A stretch of 64,000 nucleotides of DNA from Endocalyx cinctus (lineage: Eukaryota; Ascomycota; Sordariomycetes; Amphisphaeriales; Apiosporaceae). Below are positions 1 through 14,157 of this stretch, piece after piece. The stretch spans positions 3,374,441-3,438,440 of the forward strand of contig BCKC01000001.1 of assembly GCA_001600455.1 (NCBI GenBank), written 5' to 3'. The position numbers were made by a program, and so were the translations under genes. The notes beneath the pieces were generated by a model. That model was not told the origin of the DNA and ran no database searches. It worked only from the letters and a program-made list of their open reading frames with translations. Numbering within the stretch: position 1 is the first letter of the stretch; the number at the start of each line of letters is the position of its first letter.

Positions 1-1
1 G

Positions 2-942
2 CAGTACTACCACATCGCCTGGCTGTTCACGCGCAAGTACGGGAAGCCGGACCTGGCCTTCTTCCACGGCATCGCGGCCGTCTCGGCCAAGAGCCAGCCC
101 TGCACGGGGAACCGCGAGGTCAAGCGGATCTGGTACTCGGTCAAGAACCCCAAGTCGCAGCGGCCCGTCGAGGACTTCAACGTCTGTCATTGCTGCGCCA
201 AGACGATCGAGACCCTGCTGCCTAACCTCACCGGCCTGTTCGTGCCTATGGACTCGCCGGCCGAGCCGACCAAAGGGATCTGCTCCATGCATCAGCAGAA
301 CGAGCGTAGGAGGTTCCTTCTGTACTTCGACGCCATGGAAGCCGCCTCGGACCGGGCCATCAAGTCCCAGTCCGTGCCGGACGTGCAGTCTCTAGCCGAC
401 CGTATCTGCGACTTGACACTGATTCCGGAGTGCGCGAAAGATCGGGTTTTGAGGAATAAGTACTGGCATACAAGTAAGTATCCCCCTCGTTTCTCTATCA
501 GAAAACACCGTCCTTCTTCCAGACCCCCCGATTCATTTTAGGAAATTAATAGATAGGTGAAGCTAACTTCTGATAACTAGTGCGTTCGATTCCCGAATTC
601 ACCGCCTGCGAGGAGTGTTTCGAGGAGGTAGTGATGCCGCAGCAGAACGTCGGCTCTTCGGTCGCGATGGATTTCTTGCAGCGGCCGCAGCGTCTCCCGT
701 TGGCCGCGTGCCAGCTCTACTCGGACCGCATGCGCGACATCTTTACGAAGGCCGTACGTCGGAAGGATATCGGATACCTCGAGGCCAAGGTGCAGGAGCG
801 CATGGCCAAAGAGCGCGAGTTTCACGAGAAGCTCACGGCGCTCGATCCCCGCCACACCGGGACCGGCGTCAGTCAGTCTCAGCAGCAGTGGGCCGAAGCT
901 GAGGTCGATCGGGCGATTAGAGATTGGAGAGGATGGGAGTGA
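2..942 (+). CDS. 3' part of a conserved cysteine-containing fungal protein (N-terminus outside window)
   Basis: The frame is open from base 2 with no start, so the gene begins before the window. Exons are 2-473 and 581-942. The 107-base intron has donor GTAAGT at 474, branch-like GCTAAC near 561 and acceptor CTAG ending at 580. Joining restores codon ATG and gives the junction KYWHT-MRSIPEF. About 277 residues are visible, ending in DWRGWE. Cysteine groups (CHCCAK, IPEC, CEECFEE) could bind metal, but this is inference. The layout resembles fungal proteins often labelled 'ser/arg-related nuclear matrix protein' or uncharacterised; that is recollection, not a search result. No catalytic motif is visible. 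The tail is charged (KAVRRKD, RMAKERE), suggesting a helical C-terminus. Function unknown. Confidence 0.8.
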
Positions 943-3844
943 AGAGCTGAAGGCCTTAGGCTCTGATCTAGACTTGGATATGCACACGTACATACCATTG
1001 GTGTTGGGGTTTCGGTTTGGTTAATTTACTTTTAAGGGAGGTCTGTTTATTATGCGAAAACATTTTCTACCTCGACGATAGAGAGGTAGATTGGGGAGGC
1101 TAGTTTGCCTGTTTTTTTTTTGTTTAACTGTGGATGGTTTTTTATTCAGGGAGAATGAGAAAAAGAAAAGCAGGAGAGGGTATGTTTTTGGGTATGAGAT
1201 GAGAAATGACATAGTTACGAGAGACGTTGTGGCGACGTGAAAACTATGACGAAACGAAGGAAATTTTAATTAGAGAAAGATAACGGGTTACTACTTCTAC
1301 ATTTTAACGAGTCATGAGAAATACATGAAGAATACAATTATTAGGTTAATTAAATTGATGTTTCCTCAGTTAGTATAATAGTATAACGAGGATGAAGTAT
1401 GAGTCCTTTCTATATTGTACGGATGAGTGAACTTTGATCTAACAAGAACTACTTACTCACTGGCGAGTCGAGATGTAACTTCAGGTAGTCCTTCAGTTTT
1501 ACTGCCCAACTCTCGGAGTGTTCGTGTACTTGTGAGCATCCCCAATGAACAAAAATTCAGAAACTTCGGATTACTTCTTCATTAGAGAGTGTAACGGCAT
1601 GGTAAAGAACATGGTATTTTGGGTCTTTCTCCCGTCGTTTGGGCAATATCGCTCTGTAGGGTAGATGCAAGCTCTGCCTGATGATCTGAAAGGATGGAAA
1701 TTTTGGATACCAGTGGTATCATACCCTGTATAGAATGGCATGCGTGTTTTCTGTTTTTACTTATAGCACTCTTGTTTATTACTTGGTATCTTGAAATGAT
1801 GCCTCCTAGCTGCTAGGATCGGAATAATGGCCCAACGAAATGATCCTTTCGACAAGTAATCGTGAGGCCCAAAACTATGAGAAGCATGGTCAGACTGAGT
1901 TTCTATAACATGATTTATTCATCATCGCCGTGAGTAGCTTTGTCATTCGATCATGCGTTTCGAAGGTTTGCTTGCATAGCCGTGAATTAACCGTACGTGG
2001 AGGGACTCGAAGCACACATGAGAGTCGAGAATAAGACAACTCGGCGGTTTTATCTTGAATCATATCCGCATAAGGATGGATTATGAATATTCAAAGTATG
2101 GTGGTGACTTGTTGTAGATGTTCAGAATTCCCTTGACGTGTGGACGGCGAGTTTAAGAGGTAAAATGTTGGATGGCAAAATATTTCGGGGACGATTTGAT
2201 GCCTGACTTGTCATTCAAGATGCTCTTTGATGGAATTCATTAACATACTTTTACTTTTATATATGTTGTTTAATCGTTTCGTACCGATGAAGTCGTTTAT
2301 AACGATCGTGCCATACTCTTCCCTGAGCGGCATTGGCCACGCTACAGTCTCTCCGCCCAAAAACTCAACAACACACCCGCAAGTCACGCTTAGAACAAAC
2401 AAAAGTAAACTTGAAAAAGAAAACTAGTTTAGTAAATTCGTTCATATTGAATTCCGGGCATTATTCTCTATATTTAATAGAATTTTTGAGTTTTTGCAAT
2501 CTAAACTGCCTTATATACTGAGCCAATTTGTATCGCTTTATCCGCCACGCTCGTCATTTCGCATAAGGGGGGTGCTTCATATTGAGCAGGCAATTTCGCT
2601 TCAATTAAGGAACATACAGAATCATCTATTTTAAACTAAATACTCACGTGTCTAATAAAAGATAATTGCTTTCTTTTATTATTGTCTATAGGCATCAACG
2701 TCACTTTAGATCTACTTTAAAGGAGAGGCAGCATAGTTAGTTGACCAGGTTGTATACTTATTTACTCTATCTTTCCCCCCCCTTTAATCTGTCCGTCTAT
2801 AGCGATTAACTCAGTAGCACTTACAACTTCATTTTTCTAGGGCAGGCTCCTCTCTGTTGTTGTAAAAGGGAGAGTTGCTTGTCACCCTCAAAATGCAGAC
2901 TCCGTCCACCTCGCTGGGGCTGCTGAGGACGGGCTCAGCCCCTCTCTTTCCGTAGCGGATAAACGGTTTTCGTTTATCAAAGCTCCAGATGACTAGTGAC
3001 GAGCCACATCATGACCGTTTAAGAGTTATTCAAAAAAAAAATTTTTTTTTACCGTTTTCTACTCCGTCAGCGAGGTCTGCGTGGGCTTTCGTATTAGTAG
3101 AGCGGCCCAGGAAGACTGCCGTGCTGGGCGCAGCTGACCCCCCTCTCCCCTTGTATCTCGATATAAGCCGGCGCTATTCAGCTTCCAAAATAGGATATCT
3201 CGTCAATGAGGCTAGAAATGAACTGTACGCGAAGATATACGTGTGGGTATGAATGCGGAGATGCTCTTTTATCCATTCCTTCCCTATTCCTCCCGTGTCT
3301 CTCCTTTTCTGCTAAACTGATGGCATCATATCTCCCATTACGCGCTTAGTGGTCATCAGACGGGATCAGATATTTTAAGAAAAGTATTCATCTAGAAGCC
3401 GACGACCTAATCTCTCACCATCACAAACTAGTAGCTCGTGTACAAGCAGTATACTCCAGCCAACTGGTCGGAAAGTGGATGTGATTCGTATTCAAGGTCG
3501 TTAATAGTTGCTCAACCCCTGTCTTCAATCTTACTAAGGGATATCGTGATCATTTGACTGGAATTTATATATTACTTGTACTTCTAGACGCTGATAGTCA
3601 CATAGATAGGTAGACAGACATACGGAGATATAGATAACCCCCGCGCTGCAAGGTGACGCGACCAGCTGCCTTGGGCTCCCTTGGGAAGTCACTTGCGTCT
3701 TACCGGTTAGGGTATTTTCCAGACTTACGGAGTGAACTTTACCTAATATTGGATAAAACCCTTACCTAGAACTCCCGTGTAAAGTAAGCAAACCTACGAT
3801 ACAGCGGCATGACGGCGACTTTCGCCCCTCGGAACGTGGACGAT

Positions 3845-3880
3845 TATATATACACACACACACACACGCACACACATACA
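3845..3880. repeat. CA/TA microsatellite
   Basis: Alternating TA then CA dinucleotides, with one G interruption, in gene-free DNA. Similar CA tracts lie at 4370-4397 and 14530-14558. Confidence 0.9.
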
Positions 3881-6800
3881 TTTCCCTCCTTACCGAGAAG
3901 GCCAGTAGAGTTTGTAAACCAAGACTACTTGTACCGCTTATCTCTAGTCATCGTGCTCAGCTCACGCTTTACAAGGACTTAAAATACTCCTTACAAGTCA
4001 CCGCATGTATAGAGCACGACATTCCATCCTCATTAACTTAAGCCGACATCAATACCAGAACCAAGGACCCGCGGGGCGGGAGAACCGGCTGCTCAGAAAA
4101 TCAATATATCAGAACTTACTCCATGCATCTACCTGTGTGATTATTTGGGTCGTCCCCCCCATACTCTTTCACGATCGCTCGGCGATACTTGGCGAATGAA
4201 TAGATGCAAGTGATGGGTTGGTAATTAATACTGCATAGCTACCCTGAACAGCGCCGGTAACTCGGCAATATGATGAATTATACACATATTTTTTCAAACA
4301 GCCGAAGGTAACGGCCGGTTACCAGCCAATATAAAAAAGCGCGCACTTAATGCATTTCCAAGACGCAGTCACACACATACACACACATATACACACCCTA
4401 GTTGCTGTGGCTACGATGCTGGGGAAGAGGGAGGAAGATTAATGACGAGCATCTAGGTAACAAGGAGCTAGGACTTCTTAGTTACCTCGGAGATAGTTAT
4501 ACAGAATGCAATTTATGCGCTGCTCACGTCTTTCCCGGTTCGCGTGATGCGATACGAAGGGAAGAAATAGATACCCCAGTTTATATGTCTAGACCCCAGG
4601 AAATCAATCAACTCAGGGCGGGACGAAGTAGTCATTTTAGGGCCGATAAGAGTCCCAAGGAACGGAGCTGACGAAAGACCTACCTACTTGCTCTAAAGAA
4701 AAAATGAGTATCGAGACATCCATCGGGCTTCACTGATCGACGTCCCAAAGGTCCGTGGCCGAAGTGGCGCTTTTGTTGTCCAACCTAGTGTTTCCCCACG
4801 GTCGATGGAAATGTCTCTCTTTTTCTCTCTGGTATGGCACAGCTTTGGTTAGTTTGTGACAAGTATAAACGGTACGAGGGGTTGTCGTCGCGTCCGCGAC
4901 CACGCTTCATCTAACCACTACTACTACCAATATCAATCAGATCTCGGATGAGGGATGAGGAAGAAGTAACCTTTCATTACATTGGTTTTATTATAAATTG
5001 GGCTTCAATTTCTCAAACACAAGAATGCATACGCATCGCCAAGATAGAATGCCGACATCGTGTGAGACTGAATAGAACCGGCTTCTGAAGAAGTATCTTC
5101 CGTTGCCTCCAGCGAACCACTGGCTTACTCCCTAATCTACTGATAAAGCGAAGTGGACCGGGGATACTTACCAGAGTCTCACTCGAACGTACAATAGATA
5201 TCTGAGGTACGCTGGGGAAAGATTCACCCAGTTGTGCTTCCTCGCGGTCACGGCAAGGTTGCCCATTCCTGCAGCGACCCAAAACACGTATAGTAGATCC
5301 CCTCCCTCACCCCCCCTTTCCCCAACCTCCAATCCCACTTAGATAACGCCGAATGTGAATGTACTGGGTTAATAGTTCTTTACTACCGCTGAGATAATAC
5401 CTAGGAGATAAAAAAAGAGATATTTGTGGCATTGAAAGTGAATTTTTTTTTTTTTTTTGCGTTTCCCGGTTAGGTACGGCTTCTAAGCCCTATCTTGTCT
5501 CGGTCCAGAGGGACCCATAGGGTTCATTCCCCCCCGTGTGGCCTAATCCTCTGACCTGGGTGGATATGCTTCACCTTTTGCCTAAATCGCCCGACGATCC
5601 TCCCTTAAACCTCATGATGCCAACCAAGAAGTATTGCAATACGTACACATGTAATCACTTGTACGAGTAACCACAAGGTAACTTGGTCCGGCTAGGAAGG
5701 AGAAGAAAAAAGTTTTTTTTTAAAAAAAAAAGATAAAATAAAACAAACGTGGTGGTTCCTGGGCACATCTCGCCAGGAACGTTGACGCCGATCACTGCTT
5801 ACGGCTGCGACTGTTTGGAATTGGAGGTGCGGAGGCGAGTCCGTTTCTTTTGGAGGAAAAAGGGTAACTTAGTTATTGTTCCTAATCGTTCTTCTCTCGC
5901 CAGGTTAATACGTCAACATATACACATTACACGCACGCGCCCCATACCATGAATCATGATTTGCCAAATTGTACTCCGTCATTTTTGTTTTTATCTCTAG
6001 TATATGGCTTTTTTTTTTCGCTTAAGAGTCGCGTCGGGCGATTCATTGTACGGAAGCTTGGAGAAGCAAGCCACGAAGCTACTTACTACCCCAAGCGTAT
6101 CTGGTAAATAGACCTCCTGCTGTAGCGGATGCAGGCAGATCGTAAGGATAGGGTATCGCGACCCGGTAATGAAAGGCAGCCATTCCTCACCTATGGAGGA
6201 TTCGAACATTAAGGTTCTGTCATTAGCTGAGGGTGGGACATATTTCTTGTGTTATGTGAACGAGGGGGGCCAAGTCGAACCAAAGTCTGCCGCCGTTCAG
6301 CAGAATGGAATTATTGGTAGGCTATGGACATTAGATACAAGGACGTAATTTAGGTACTTAGTAAGACATAGATTAGGGAGTGGGTGGCCTATGTTCATCC
6401 TTGGGAATATCCTTCTAGGCCGTGCACCTGTAGATCATGACCAAGAAGACGGCGTGTGCCGGCAAAGTAAGGTTGGCTGCGGCTTCTTGTCTAGATCAGG
6501 GGTATCGGTATTCGATTCTCTGGCTGTAAATCACTATGGAAGGGGGAAAAGGAGGGGTGGGGAGAGAGAAAGGAAAGCAGGACGGGGATAAGCTAAGCCA
6601 ATCGTCACGTCTATCCGTACCCGGTTTGCCCCATAGGAATGTTACAGAGCTTGGTTGGTGAGCGTGGCCTTCACACTACCTTACGATATGATTCTGCAGC
6701 ACAAACGCCGTGTCACTTGCTGGAATTATGGGGGGTCGGCGGCAAGCTGTCAAGTACACGAGAAGAAGTCCCAAGGTCGGGAAAAGGTGGGGGATGGGGC

Positions 6801-9357
6801 CGTGAAGAAGGAGGGTAACATGAAAAACAAAACCAGAAAAACAAACCAAAAGAAAGAGGAAAAAAGAGTGTCCTGGTAGCAGTGTCAGTGTCAATCGAGG
6901 CATGTCTATAAGAGAATCGTCCTATAGGGCCTGGGTTCGGCTGGTGCGGCCACTTGCAGAAACGCGAACCAAAATTTTGTTTCAAGCGGATCCGGTGACG
7001 AGAAGGAAAGAAAGAAAAATCTGACTTTGATCGTTTCTTTTCTTTCTCTGATTCTCGATCAGATCAACAAGATACAACCTTAATTTGCCAGGGGTTTTTT
7101 TCAACTAGTGTATTGTCTGTGGGATATGCATAGAGCCCACCCTCCCCTCCATGCTCCTGATTTGATGGAGAAGATCAACAGAGTGCGGGATTGATTACCT
7201 TTGACTCCAATAACAAAGACGAAAGGAGATAAAACAAATAAAATAAACTTACAGATGGTCACTCCATGTCCTGATATGAGACTTTATTTTATTTTATTTT
7301 CGATTTTTGATAAAGTAAATAGGTACGAGCTGGTGGGGTTTTTGATTGATATTATCTTGTGAATCAGTTGGTCGTCAATCATGTCGCCCCATGTTTAAGT
7401 CACGTACTCCGAAAACCGCCGAAACTCAAGTCTCATTTCCGACCTGCGTACCTACATTAAGTATATATCGAAACATTACTGCATACGCACGAGAGTGGGA
7501 AGGGAAAAAAAGAGCATGAAAAACAACTGTACATGCACTCGCCACATAACTTTAGCTGCAAGTAAGACTGCCGCATGTTGGAAAAAAAAAGAAGGGCATT
7601 GTTATATGCCATCATAACTAAGCTCGCGAGATATAACCCACCCTTGCTTACTCGAGCGTGGTTACATCTAACCTCCACGACACGGAAAGTAGGAATTGTC
7701 TACATGAAGTGAGCATGCATGTATCGGTAGCACAGGAAGTAATGATAAAGGGGGGCGAGGAGGGGCGTAATACAGCAGCCAGTCGAGCTGTAAGGCTTAT
7801 CTGAAGGGGGGAGAGTAAGTTTCTTCTTTTTTTTTTTTTTTTTTTGTGGTTCGCAAGAGCGAAAATACCAACTCAAACGGACGGGAGCTTATACTTCCGA
7901 GCGAAGGAAAAAGATATAGAGAGGAAACAGAGGAGGAGATGGGGGAATAATACCGTGCCTGAATGGCAGAAACTCGTCTGCGTCCTTGGTGCTGTGTAAT
8001 GCCTGCCAAAACTCGTGGAATGTGACGCTGCACTATGCAGCACCGACTGCATGCGAACTCCACACAACATGCGGATATAGTGAGGGAGAAAAGAAACAAA
8101 ACAAAAAAAAGAGTGTATACACGGATGAGGATGACGGAGGTCATCAGGCATTCTGAGTCAGTGCCCCTCCTTATTCACTTCCTATAACTTTGACTATTAG
8201 CATACTGCCATCATAATCAATCCACGTTTTGTACCTATGATGTCGTATCGTCGCATTTGCAGTCGTAGCCGATGCGCAGTCCACCTGAGCCTCCTCATTA
8301 TCCCCTCCTCCGAAACAGTCCGACATAAGAGCCTGAGATCCTGTACCGTGTATGAACTAGCCGGTGGGTTTGACGGTAATGATCTAGACGTAATGTTGTT
8401 TATTAATCTTACCTAGCTACCAAAACTTAGGGATATATGTCGGAACCTACAAGTTCCTAGAACTAGTCTTGTGGGAAAAGGAGACAGAAAAGTAAAAATA
8501 AAATAAAAAACCCTTTCCGGGAATGTAGTACGAGGAAAAAGCCCAATATCTGGGCGTGATATGTCGTGTTTGTACCTGTGTCTCTTAAGGTCGCTGTAGT
8601 GGTAGGTTTCGCAAGGCGAAAAAGATAAAGAGAAAAACAATATGATGAGAGTCAATAGGGCTCCCTTAGGCTGACTGTTCGTTGGTCAAACACCAAGCTA
8701 CTGAAGGGTAGCTATAATTCACGAGAGATTCTCATCCCCTCTCCCCTCTTCCCCCCTTTTGGAAATTAGTACCTGATTATGTCTGTAATAGGTTCACATG
8801 ACAGCCTCAAGATCGTCAGGGCTCCTGACTCCTGTGTATTCTGCTTACCGGCGGCCTCCTAAGATCGTACCTCGTCCGTTCACTCACCGTGTATTTTTTT
8901 TGTTTTTTATTAGACCAAGATCCAGTCCCGACCGGGTCTCACGGCATACGTACCTACTTAGTGGATGGTTGTACGATAAACCATACGTATAATAGCACCG
9001 TCGCATCAGCAGCAACAGCTCATTATAGTAGTATATAAGTACTTAGACGCCAGATCTTTACGACCCCATATAAATCTTTTGTTGTTGTCCTCCCCCCTTG
9101 TGCGTACGAATGCAGGCTGGGCTGGGGTCTGGTGTTACCCAACATGCAGTTGTCAGCTTTGGAGATTTTATACAATTCGAATACCTGCGTAGTATCTATG
9201 TCGGTGGGTAAGCCGGTGTGTGTACATATGCGCATTTCGCTCCAGCCTTTTGACTCGTAAAAAAGAAAAGAAAAAAAAGTAAAGTGAGAATAATGCATAT
9301 CTCTCGTATAATTTGTACTGTCTCTTATTATTTACCTCTCGTACATATACGCATTAG

Positions 9358-9379
9358 TTTTTTTTTTTTTTTTTTTTTT
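9358..9379. repeat. T22 homopolymer
   Basis: Uninterrupted run of 22 T in AT-rich intergenic DNA. Confidence 0.9.
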
Positions 9380-11003
9380 CGATTTATGACTATTTCCGTA
9401 TTAGGAATTTTACTTCTTGCTGTTCACGAAAGAAATGTATACTTCCTCGTCTGGATTTAAAGATTCCGAGCTTGCCAATTTGGTCCTGTAGCATTAAGTA
9501 CGTAGAGTAGCATGCCATGTACACTCTTATCATTATTTTCTACACGGCCTCATTCCTTTTCGAACCCCTTCCTGGCCAAAACCCGACCGCTTCCATGGTA
9601 ACCATAAGCAGGATGGCTAGATAGAATTATAAATGTCTCGAATCCTTCTCATAAAGCGCCCTATCATAAATTCATCTACGAAAGAACCTCTAGAGGCGGT
9701 GAGAAAGAGGAACGACGAGAGAGGAAAAGGGGGTGGAGGCGGGGAACCTGAACGCGTGTTTTCCTGGTTGGAAGTTGGTTAACTAGTCTACCGAGATTAT
9801 AACCTGGGATTGAAGTTAAGGCAAATGTAGACAGAAATTTTTTATAACACAGAATAGGAGATTACCAAAGTTATATCAAAAATGGGAAAGGAAAAACTCG
9901 CACCACAAGAAGGAAAAAAAAGTTATACCGTGCTCGGGAAATTTGAAGTCTACCAAGATCTGGTAAATGAGATTTGATCCAATCTCGGCGTTACATTCCG
10001 GGTGATGTCAAGGTTGACCCTGCTTCTGCCACCGAATAGAGTAGTCATTTCCACCAATTTTCGACCATGAGTGTTCCTATCTATATGTATGCACCTTGGT
10101 AAGTGATACGTTATTTAATGTCTGTGTGCAAGGAGGTGGTGTTTAGTGTTTACGTACAGTAACTGTCATCGACACGAATAACCAATCGAAAGTTAAGTCA
10201 GATGATAATTATGTATCACTTCATGATCAAAGAACCAGATTATTTCTCAAACCATATGGCTTGTTGCTTTGCCCATAATCTTAGTGACTTTGAAGAGAGA
10301 TTTTTGTCAGGGATTGTTTGTATCATCTGAATTTTGTCAAACGTAGAATTGAATGCCTCTTGAATTGATATAGATCATCAAGGCAACTCTAGTTGGATAG
10401 CTGGGGAAAAACGAGTCAATTTTCCCTATAGATATATATCTCTGCTTATATATATATATATATGTATATTTTCTAGCGATAAAATATTGAGGTATCATAG
10501 TTTGCTCTCCTAATAGAGAGCTTCTAGAGTTGGAACTTCTCGATTGAGAGCCATCAACCTTTGCACATGCATACAAGTCCAAAGATTCGATACTTCTAGC
10601 TAAGACAAGGTCATTGCCATCTTGTTTGTCTCCGATCCCACCTCTTGTTCCAATACGTAGCCACATAATTTCTTACTCCTGCACGCCCACCAAAAACAGA
10701 AAACCACAAAACAAATCTGGTCCCGCCATTCGTCGCACAAGATCTCAAACCGTCTCAGTCCATCCAAAACTTATATGATATTTTCACACCAATAAAATGC
10801 ATTCGTCATAAAAAAAATAAAAAAGGTATCAAGCCAAAGTATATAGTAACACAAGAAATCAAAGGATTCAAAGGTATCGTTGCAATACGGGATTACTCCC
10901 TGGGAAAAGAAGAGAAAGAAAACCGAGTCTGTCGTAAAGTGTCTCTAGCGGTCGAACGAAGTCCTAGCGCCGCCAGATTTTAATGGTTGAGTAGGAACAG
11001 CTC

Positions 11004-13322
11004 CTACGTTGAATGCCCGTACGACTGTGAAGTTTGGGTAGGCCCAGGAGGGTGGCTGCCTTGAGAAAGACTGAAGGAGCTCCGCTTACGTTTCAAACCT
11101 GCGCCGGACCCGCTCAGCCCTTCTGGAGAGTACTCATCCGATCTCTCACTAGAGCTCTGCGCTGACCCCTGGCCATGGCTATGACTGTGACCAATCGCTA
11201 AAGGGCCCCCACCAAATGAATCTCTCATTGGAGTCCTTGAGCTCGACCCGCTCATGTTCCCGTGAAGCGCTTGGCTAAAATCTTGAGGTGGGGCGATGGG
11301 TGCACTCATTTGAGGCATGGAATACTCGTTCCTAATCCCGGGGGTCCTGGAAAGCGAAAAGTCGATGGGGGCAGTAAGGGGCGCAGATGGAAAGCTTGTG
11401 CTATAGATCGAAGATCCACCGTACGTCGACGTGGTCGCAGTTCGTGGTGTATTTGAGTGACTCGAAGGCTGAAGCCCTTGGCTAGTTGATGTAGATCTGT
11501 ATTGATGTCGAAGATCAAGTCCTAGAGGTAGCGTGGCAGATGCGGCTCTCAGGCGAGATCGATTTTGCGAGGGTTGCTGGAGACTTGAATAGTTGATGTT
11601 GGTCGAGGAAGACTGGACACCAGACGCTATGGAAAGTTAATAAACAAAAGTTACGGAATAGTAAGAGAATTAAACTAAGTCTTACAAGTATAGGAGTTTG
11701 TATCGTAGCTCAACCCGCTTGCGGGGGCACTTCCTATCTGGTCCGCCTGGTAAATTGATTGTTGTCTTCCTCCTATTCCAGGACTAGTATTATTCCCCGG
11801 GTAAGTGGCGTAGTCAATAGAGTCTCCCTTCCACGACATGCTCGATCGCAAAGGCGATTGAAGATTGTCGGATCTCGATCTCGACATCGTTTCTCTCAGC
11901 TGCAGTGGCTGTAAAGGTCGGATTTGCTGCTGTCGTGTCTGCGAATGCATTTGCATTCCCGTGTCGAGACTGTTCTGTCTAGCGAAGGGGTTTGACGTTC
12001 GAGGGCCTGTTCCGAGGGGGCTCGATAAATGGGACGAGTAGTATCCCCGTTCGTTGGATGAAGGCGATAGTGGCGAGAGGATATCCGAACCGCCCATTGT
12101 TCCTGAAGGTGTGAACCCAATACTGCCGAATGCCGGGCTTAGTCCTGAGGAGGGCATGTGCTCTTCACCTTCACCTCTTCGCACCGTATCCACCATCAAA
12201 GGTCGCATCATATGATCCGCATAGGATGATGAATTAAAGTCGACGGGAGGGGTTATGGGCGCTCCCAAAGTATGCACTGCCCCGTAGGGTGAATGTAGCG
12301 CTTGAACATTGTCGAAGTCGTCAGGGACTGCCCGCATTTTGATCATGCGGTCCCGATCATCGGCTGTGAGCCTTTTGATCTTAGCTCTCCTATGAAATAA
12401 TCAGAAATCAATGTTCTCTTATCAACCTCCCGAATTTGTCCTTACCGATTCTGAAACCAAACCTGTACTTGTCTGGGACTAAGACCAGGGATTTCTCTCG
12501 ACAATCGTTCTCGATGAGCTGCGTCAGGATGAGGTTGTTTCGCAAACTCGCTCATGAGGAAACGCGTTTGTTGGTGGGTGAGCCTATTGTCGATTGTTTG
12601 TCAGCCTTTGAAAATCGCGAACTAGTCTTTCCCTCTTACCTAAATCGCTTCATTTTCCTTCGAGCCGCTGTACGTTCTGCGGCGGTCTGGGGATGGCTCG
12701 AAATGTCTCCGTCTCCCTCTATCATCTCATCATCGTCCAACATATCGTCATCCTCGTCTTTTCCTAGTATGGCCTCATCGTTTCCGCCCGCGGTAGAAAG
12801 ACTATCTTGAGCTCGCCCCGCAGAAGGTCCCGAAGCTGTGTTTGGACCAAGCCCCGTCGGATCCGCTGAACTTAATGATTCTTCGTGGGCCGGCTCAGTT
12901 TTAATCGCGTACGTCGTGCCCTGAACATCAGATTGCTCTTGCGCGGGGGACTCGGCTTTCGGTTGTCGCAGACCTGAAGGATCCAAAGGCCTTTGGTGGT
13001 TTATAGGTGACGTTAAGGCGCTCTGGCTTGCCTGATTAGGATTCTCTAAGGTGCGGTTATGCCCGCCGACGGTGCGCTGCTGACTTGAACTTTCATTGTT
13101 ATTGTTGCTATTGCTGCTAGACCCCGTCACTTGGTCGAAGGATTGCGAGAAGATGTTATTCTCCCCCGGAGGAAGAAAAGAATAATGCCCTTGCCAATCA
13201 GGCTGCGTTGATAATTGACCGTCGTAGCTCGACATGCGTGTGCTCGTAGGCTTGTGAAAGGCGGTCTCAAACTTGCTAGACCAATGGCTTTGCTCCGAAT
13301 CAAACTGCCTGGTAACGAGCAT
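11004..13322 (-). CDS. homeobox transcription factor
   Basis: Four exons on the minus strand: 13322-12640, 12583-12446, 12389-11686 and 11626-11004. The introns are 56, 56 and 59 bases, all with GTAAG donors. The joined frame encodes 715 residues. The homeodomain lies at about residues 223-281. It starts RKMKRFRLTHQQ, crosses introns 1 and 2, and ends in recognition helix QVWFQNRRAKIKR, with W270, F271, N273 and R275 in canonical places. An acidic stretch (EDDDMLDDDEMIEGDGD) comes just before it. The rest is low complexity, rich in Ser, Gln and Pro, as in filamentous-fungal homeobox regulators of conidiation, appressorium or fruiting-body development. It is probably a nuclear sequence-specific DNA-binding protein. 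I cannot assign it to a named homeobox gene from memory. An alternative start is Met30 (MSSYDGQ). Confidence 0.93.
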
Positions 13323-14132
13323 TGGAAATACTTATCGAATGGACCTAGATCGTAGTATAAGGTTGTTGACTAGCAGACAGTGTTGTCTCGAGAAGGTATA
13401 GCTTGCTGATATGCCTGTAGAGAAACAATCAAGCAAGGCTTCCAAATCAGGACTCAGCCACCCGCAAAATTCTCCTTATCTATTGAAGAGGACGGTTTCA
13501 CCTATTCAAAAGAAATCTTCAATTGTTAAAATGACGTGATAGAAGATGGGTTGAAGTCGTGTTCGCCGTGAACGAAAGTTCTGATTTCTGCTCAGCAGAT
13601 ATATAATTGTAAAAGAGGTTGACAACGATTGAATGCAATGATCAAAGAAAGTCGAAAGGGGTTCGACACATTTGCTTTTTGATATCTGCTTGCAGATTGA
13701 AGTTATAGATCAAATATCGCGCGCTTGTTATTTGGCGGATGTTCGCTTGACGATCCTAGAAAGTAGGGCTGATTCGATATGCAAAACTGGCTCGGCAGAG
13801 CTATATATTTCTACGGCGCAAGAAGCGAAAAAGAAAATAAGAATGATAAAAAAAAAGAAGTGAAGAAAAGATGGGGAATACGTTGAAAGAAAGCAAGTCT
13901 ATTGCCTATTTGGAGCTATGGATAATAGACCTAGGAGAATAAGAGGGTGAGGAAGATGGTAAGGTTGGAGGATGGCGCCGACTATTCGATATATAAAATG
14001 GTAAAGACAAGAAGAGTTGGCGTGATGTTTGTCTTACACTAAGAGATGGGGACGACTAGACTATAATTTGAAGAAGCTCGAATGTTTCTTACAGTAGTGG
14101 AGTCGATCGCCTCGAAAGGTTCTGAGACTGAA

Positions 14133-14157
14133 AGGCCCAGTATTATGTATTGGGCCT
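14133..14157. repeat. short inverted repeat (7-base stem)
   Basis: AGGCCCA at 14133-14139 pairs perfectly with TGGGCCT at 14151-14157. It lies about 0.8 kb upstream of the homeobox start. It could be a small hairpin or a palindromic binding site; role unknown. Confidence 0.5.

Larger units (their letters stand above)
943..11003. other. 10 kb gene-free region between the first gene and the homeobox gene
   Basis: No open frame here shows a recognisable protein motif or a convincing multi-exon structure. The sequence is mostly AT-rich, with A/T homopolymers, CA-type microsatellites at 3845-3880 and 4370-4397, a T22 run at 9358-9379 and TA repeats near 10448-10463. The last few hundred bases (about 10340-11003) probably include the 3' UTR of the minus-strand homeobox gene. 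I saw no direct or inverted terminal repeats of an intact transposon, but an eye scan cannot exclude decayed copies. Confidence 0.6.
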
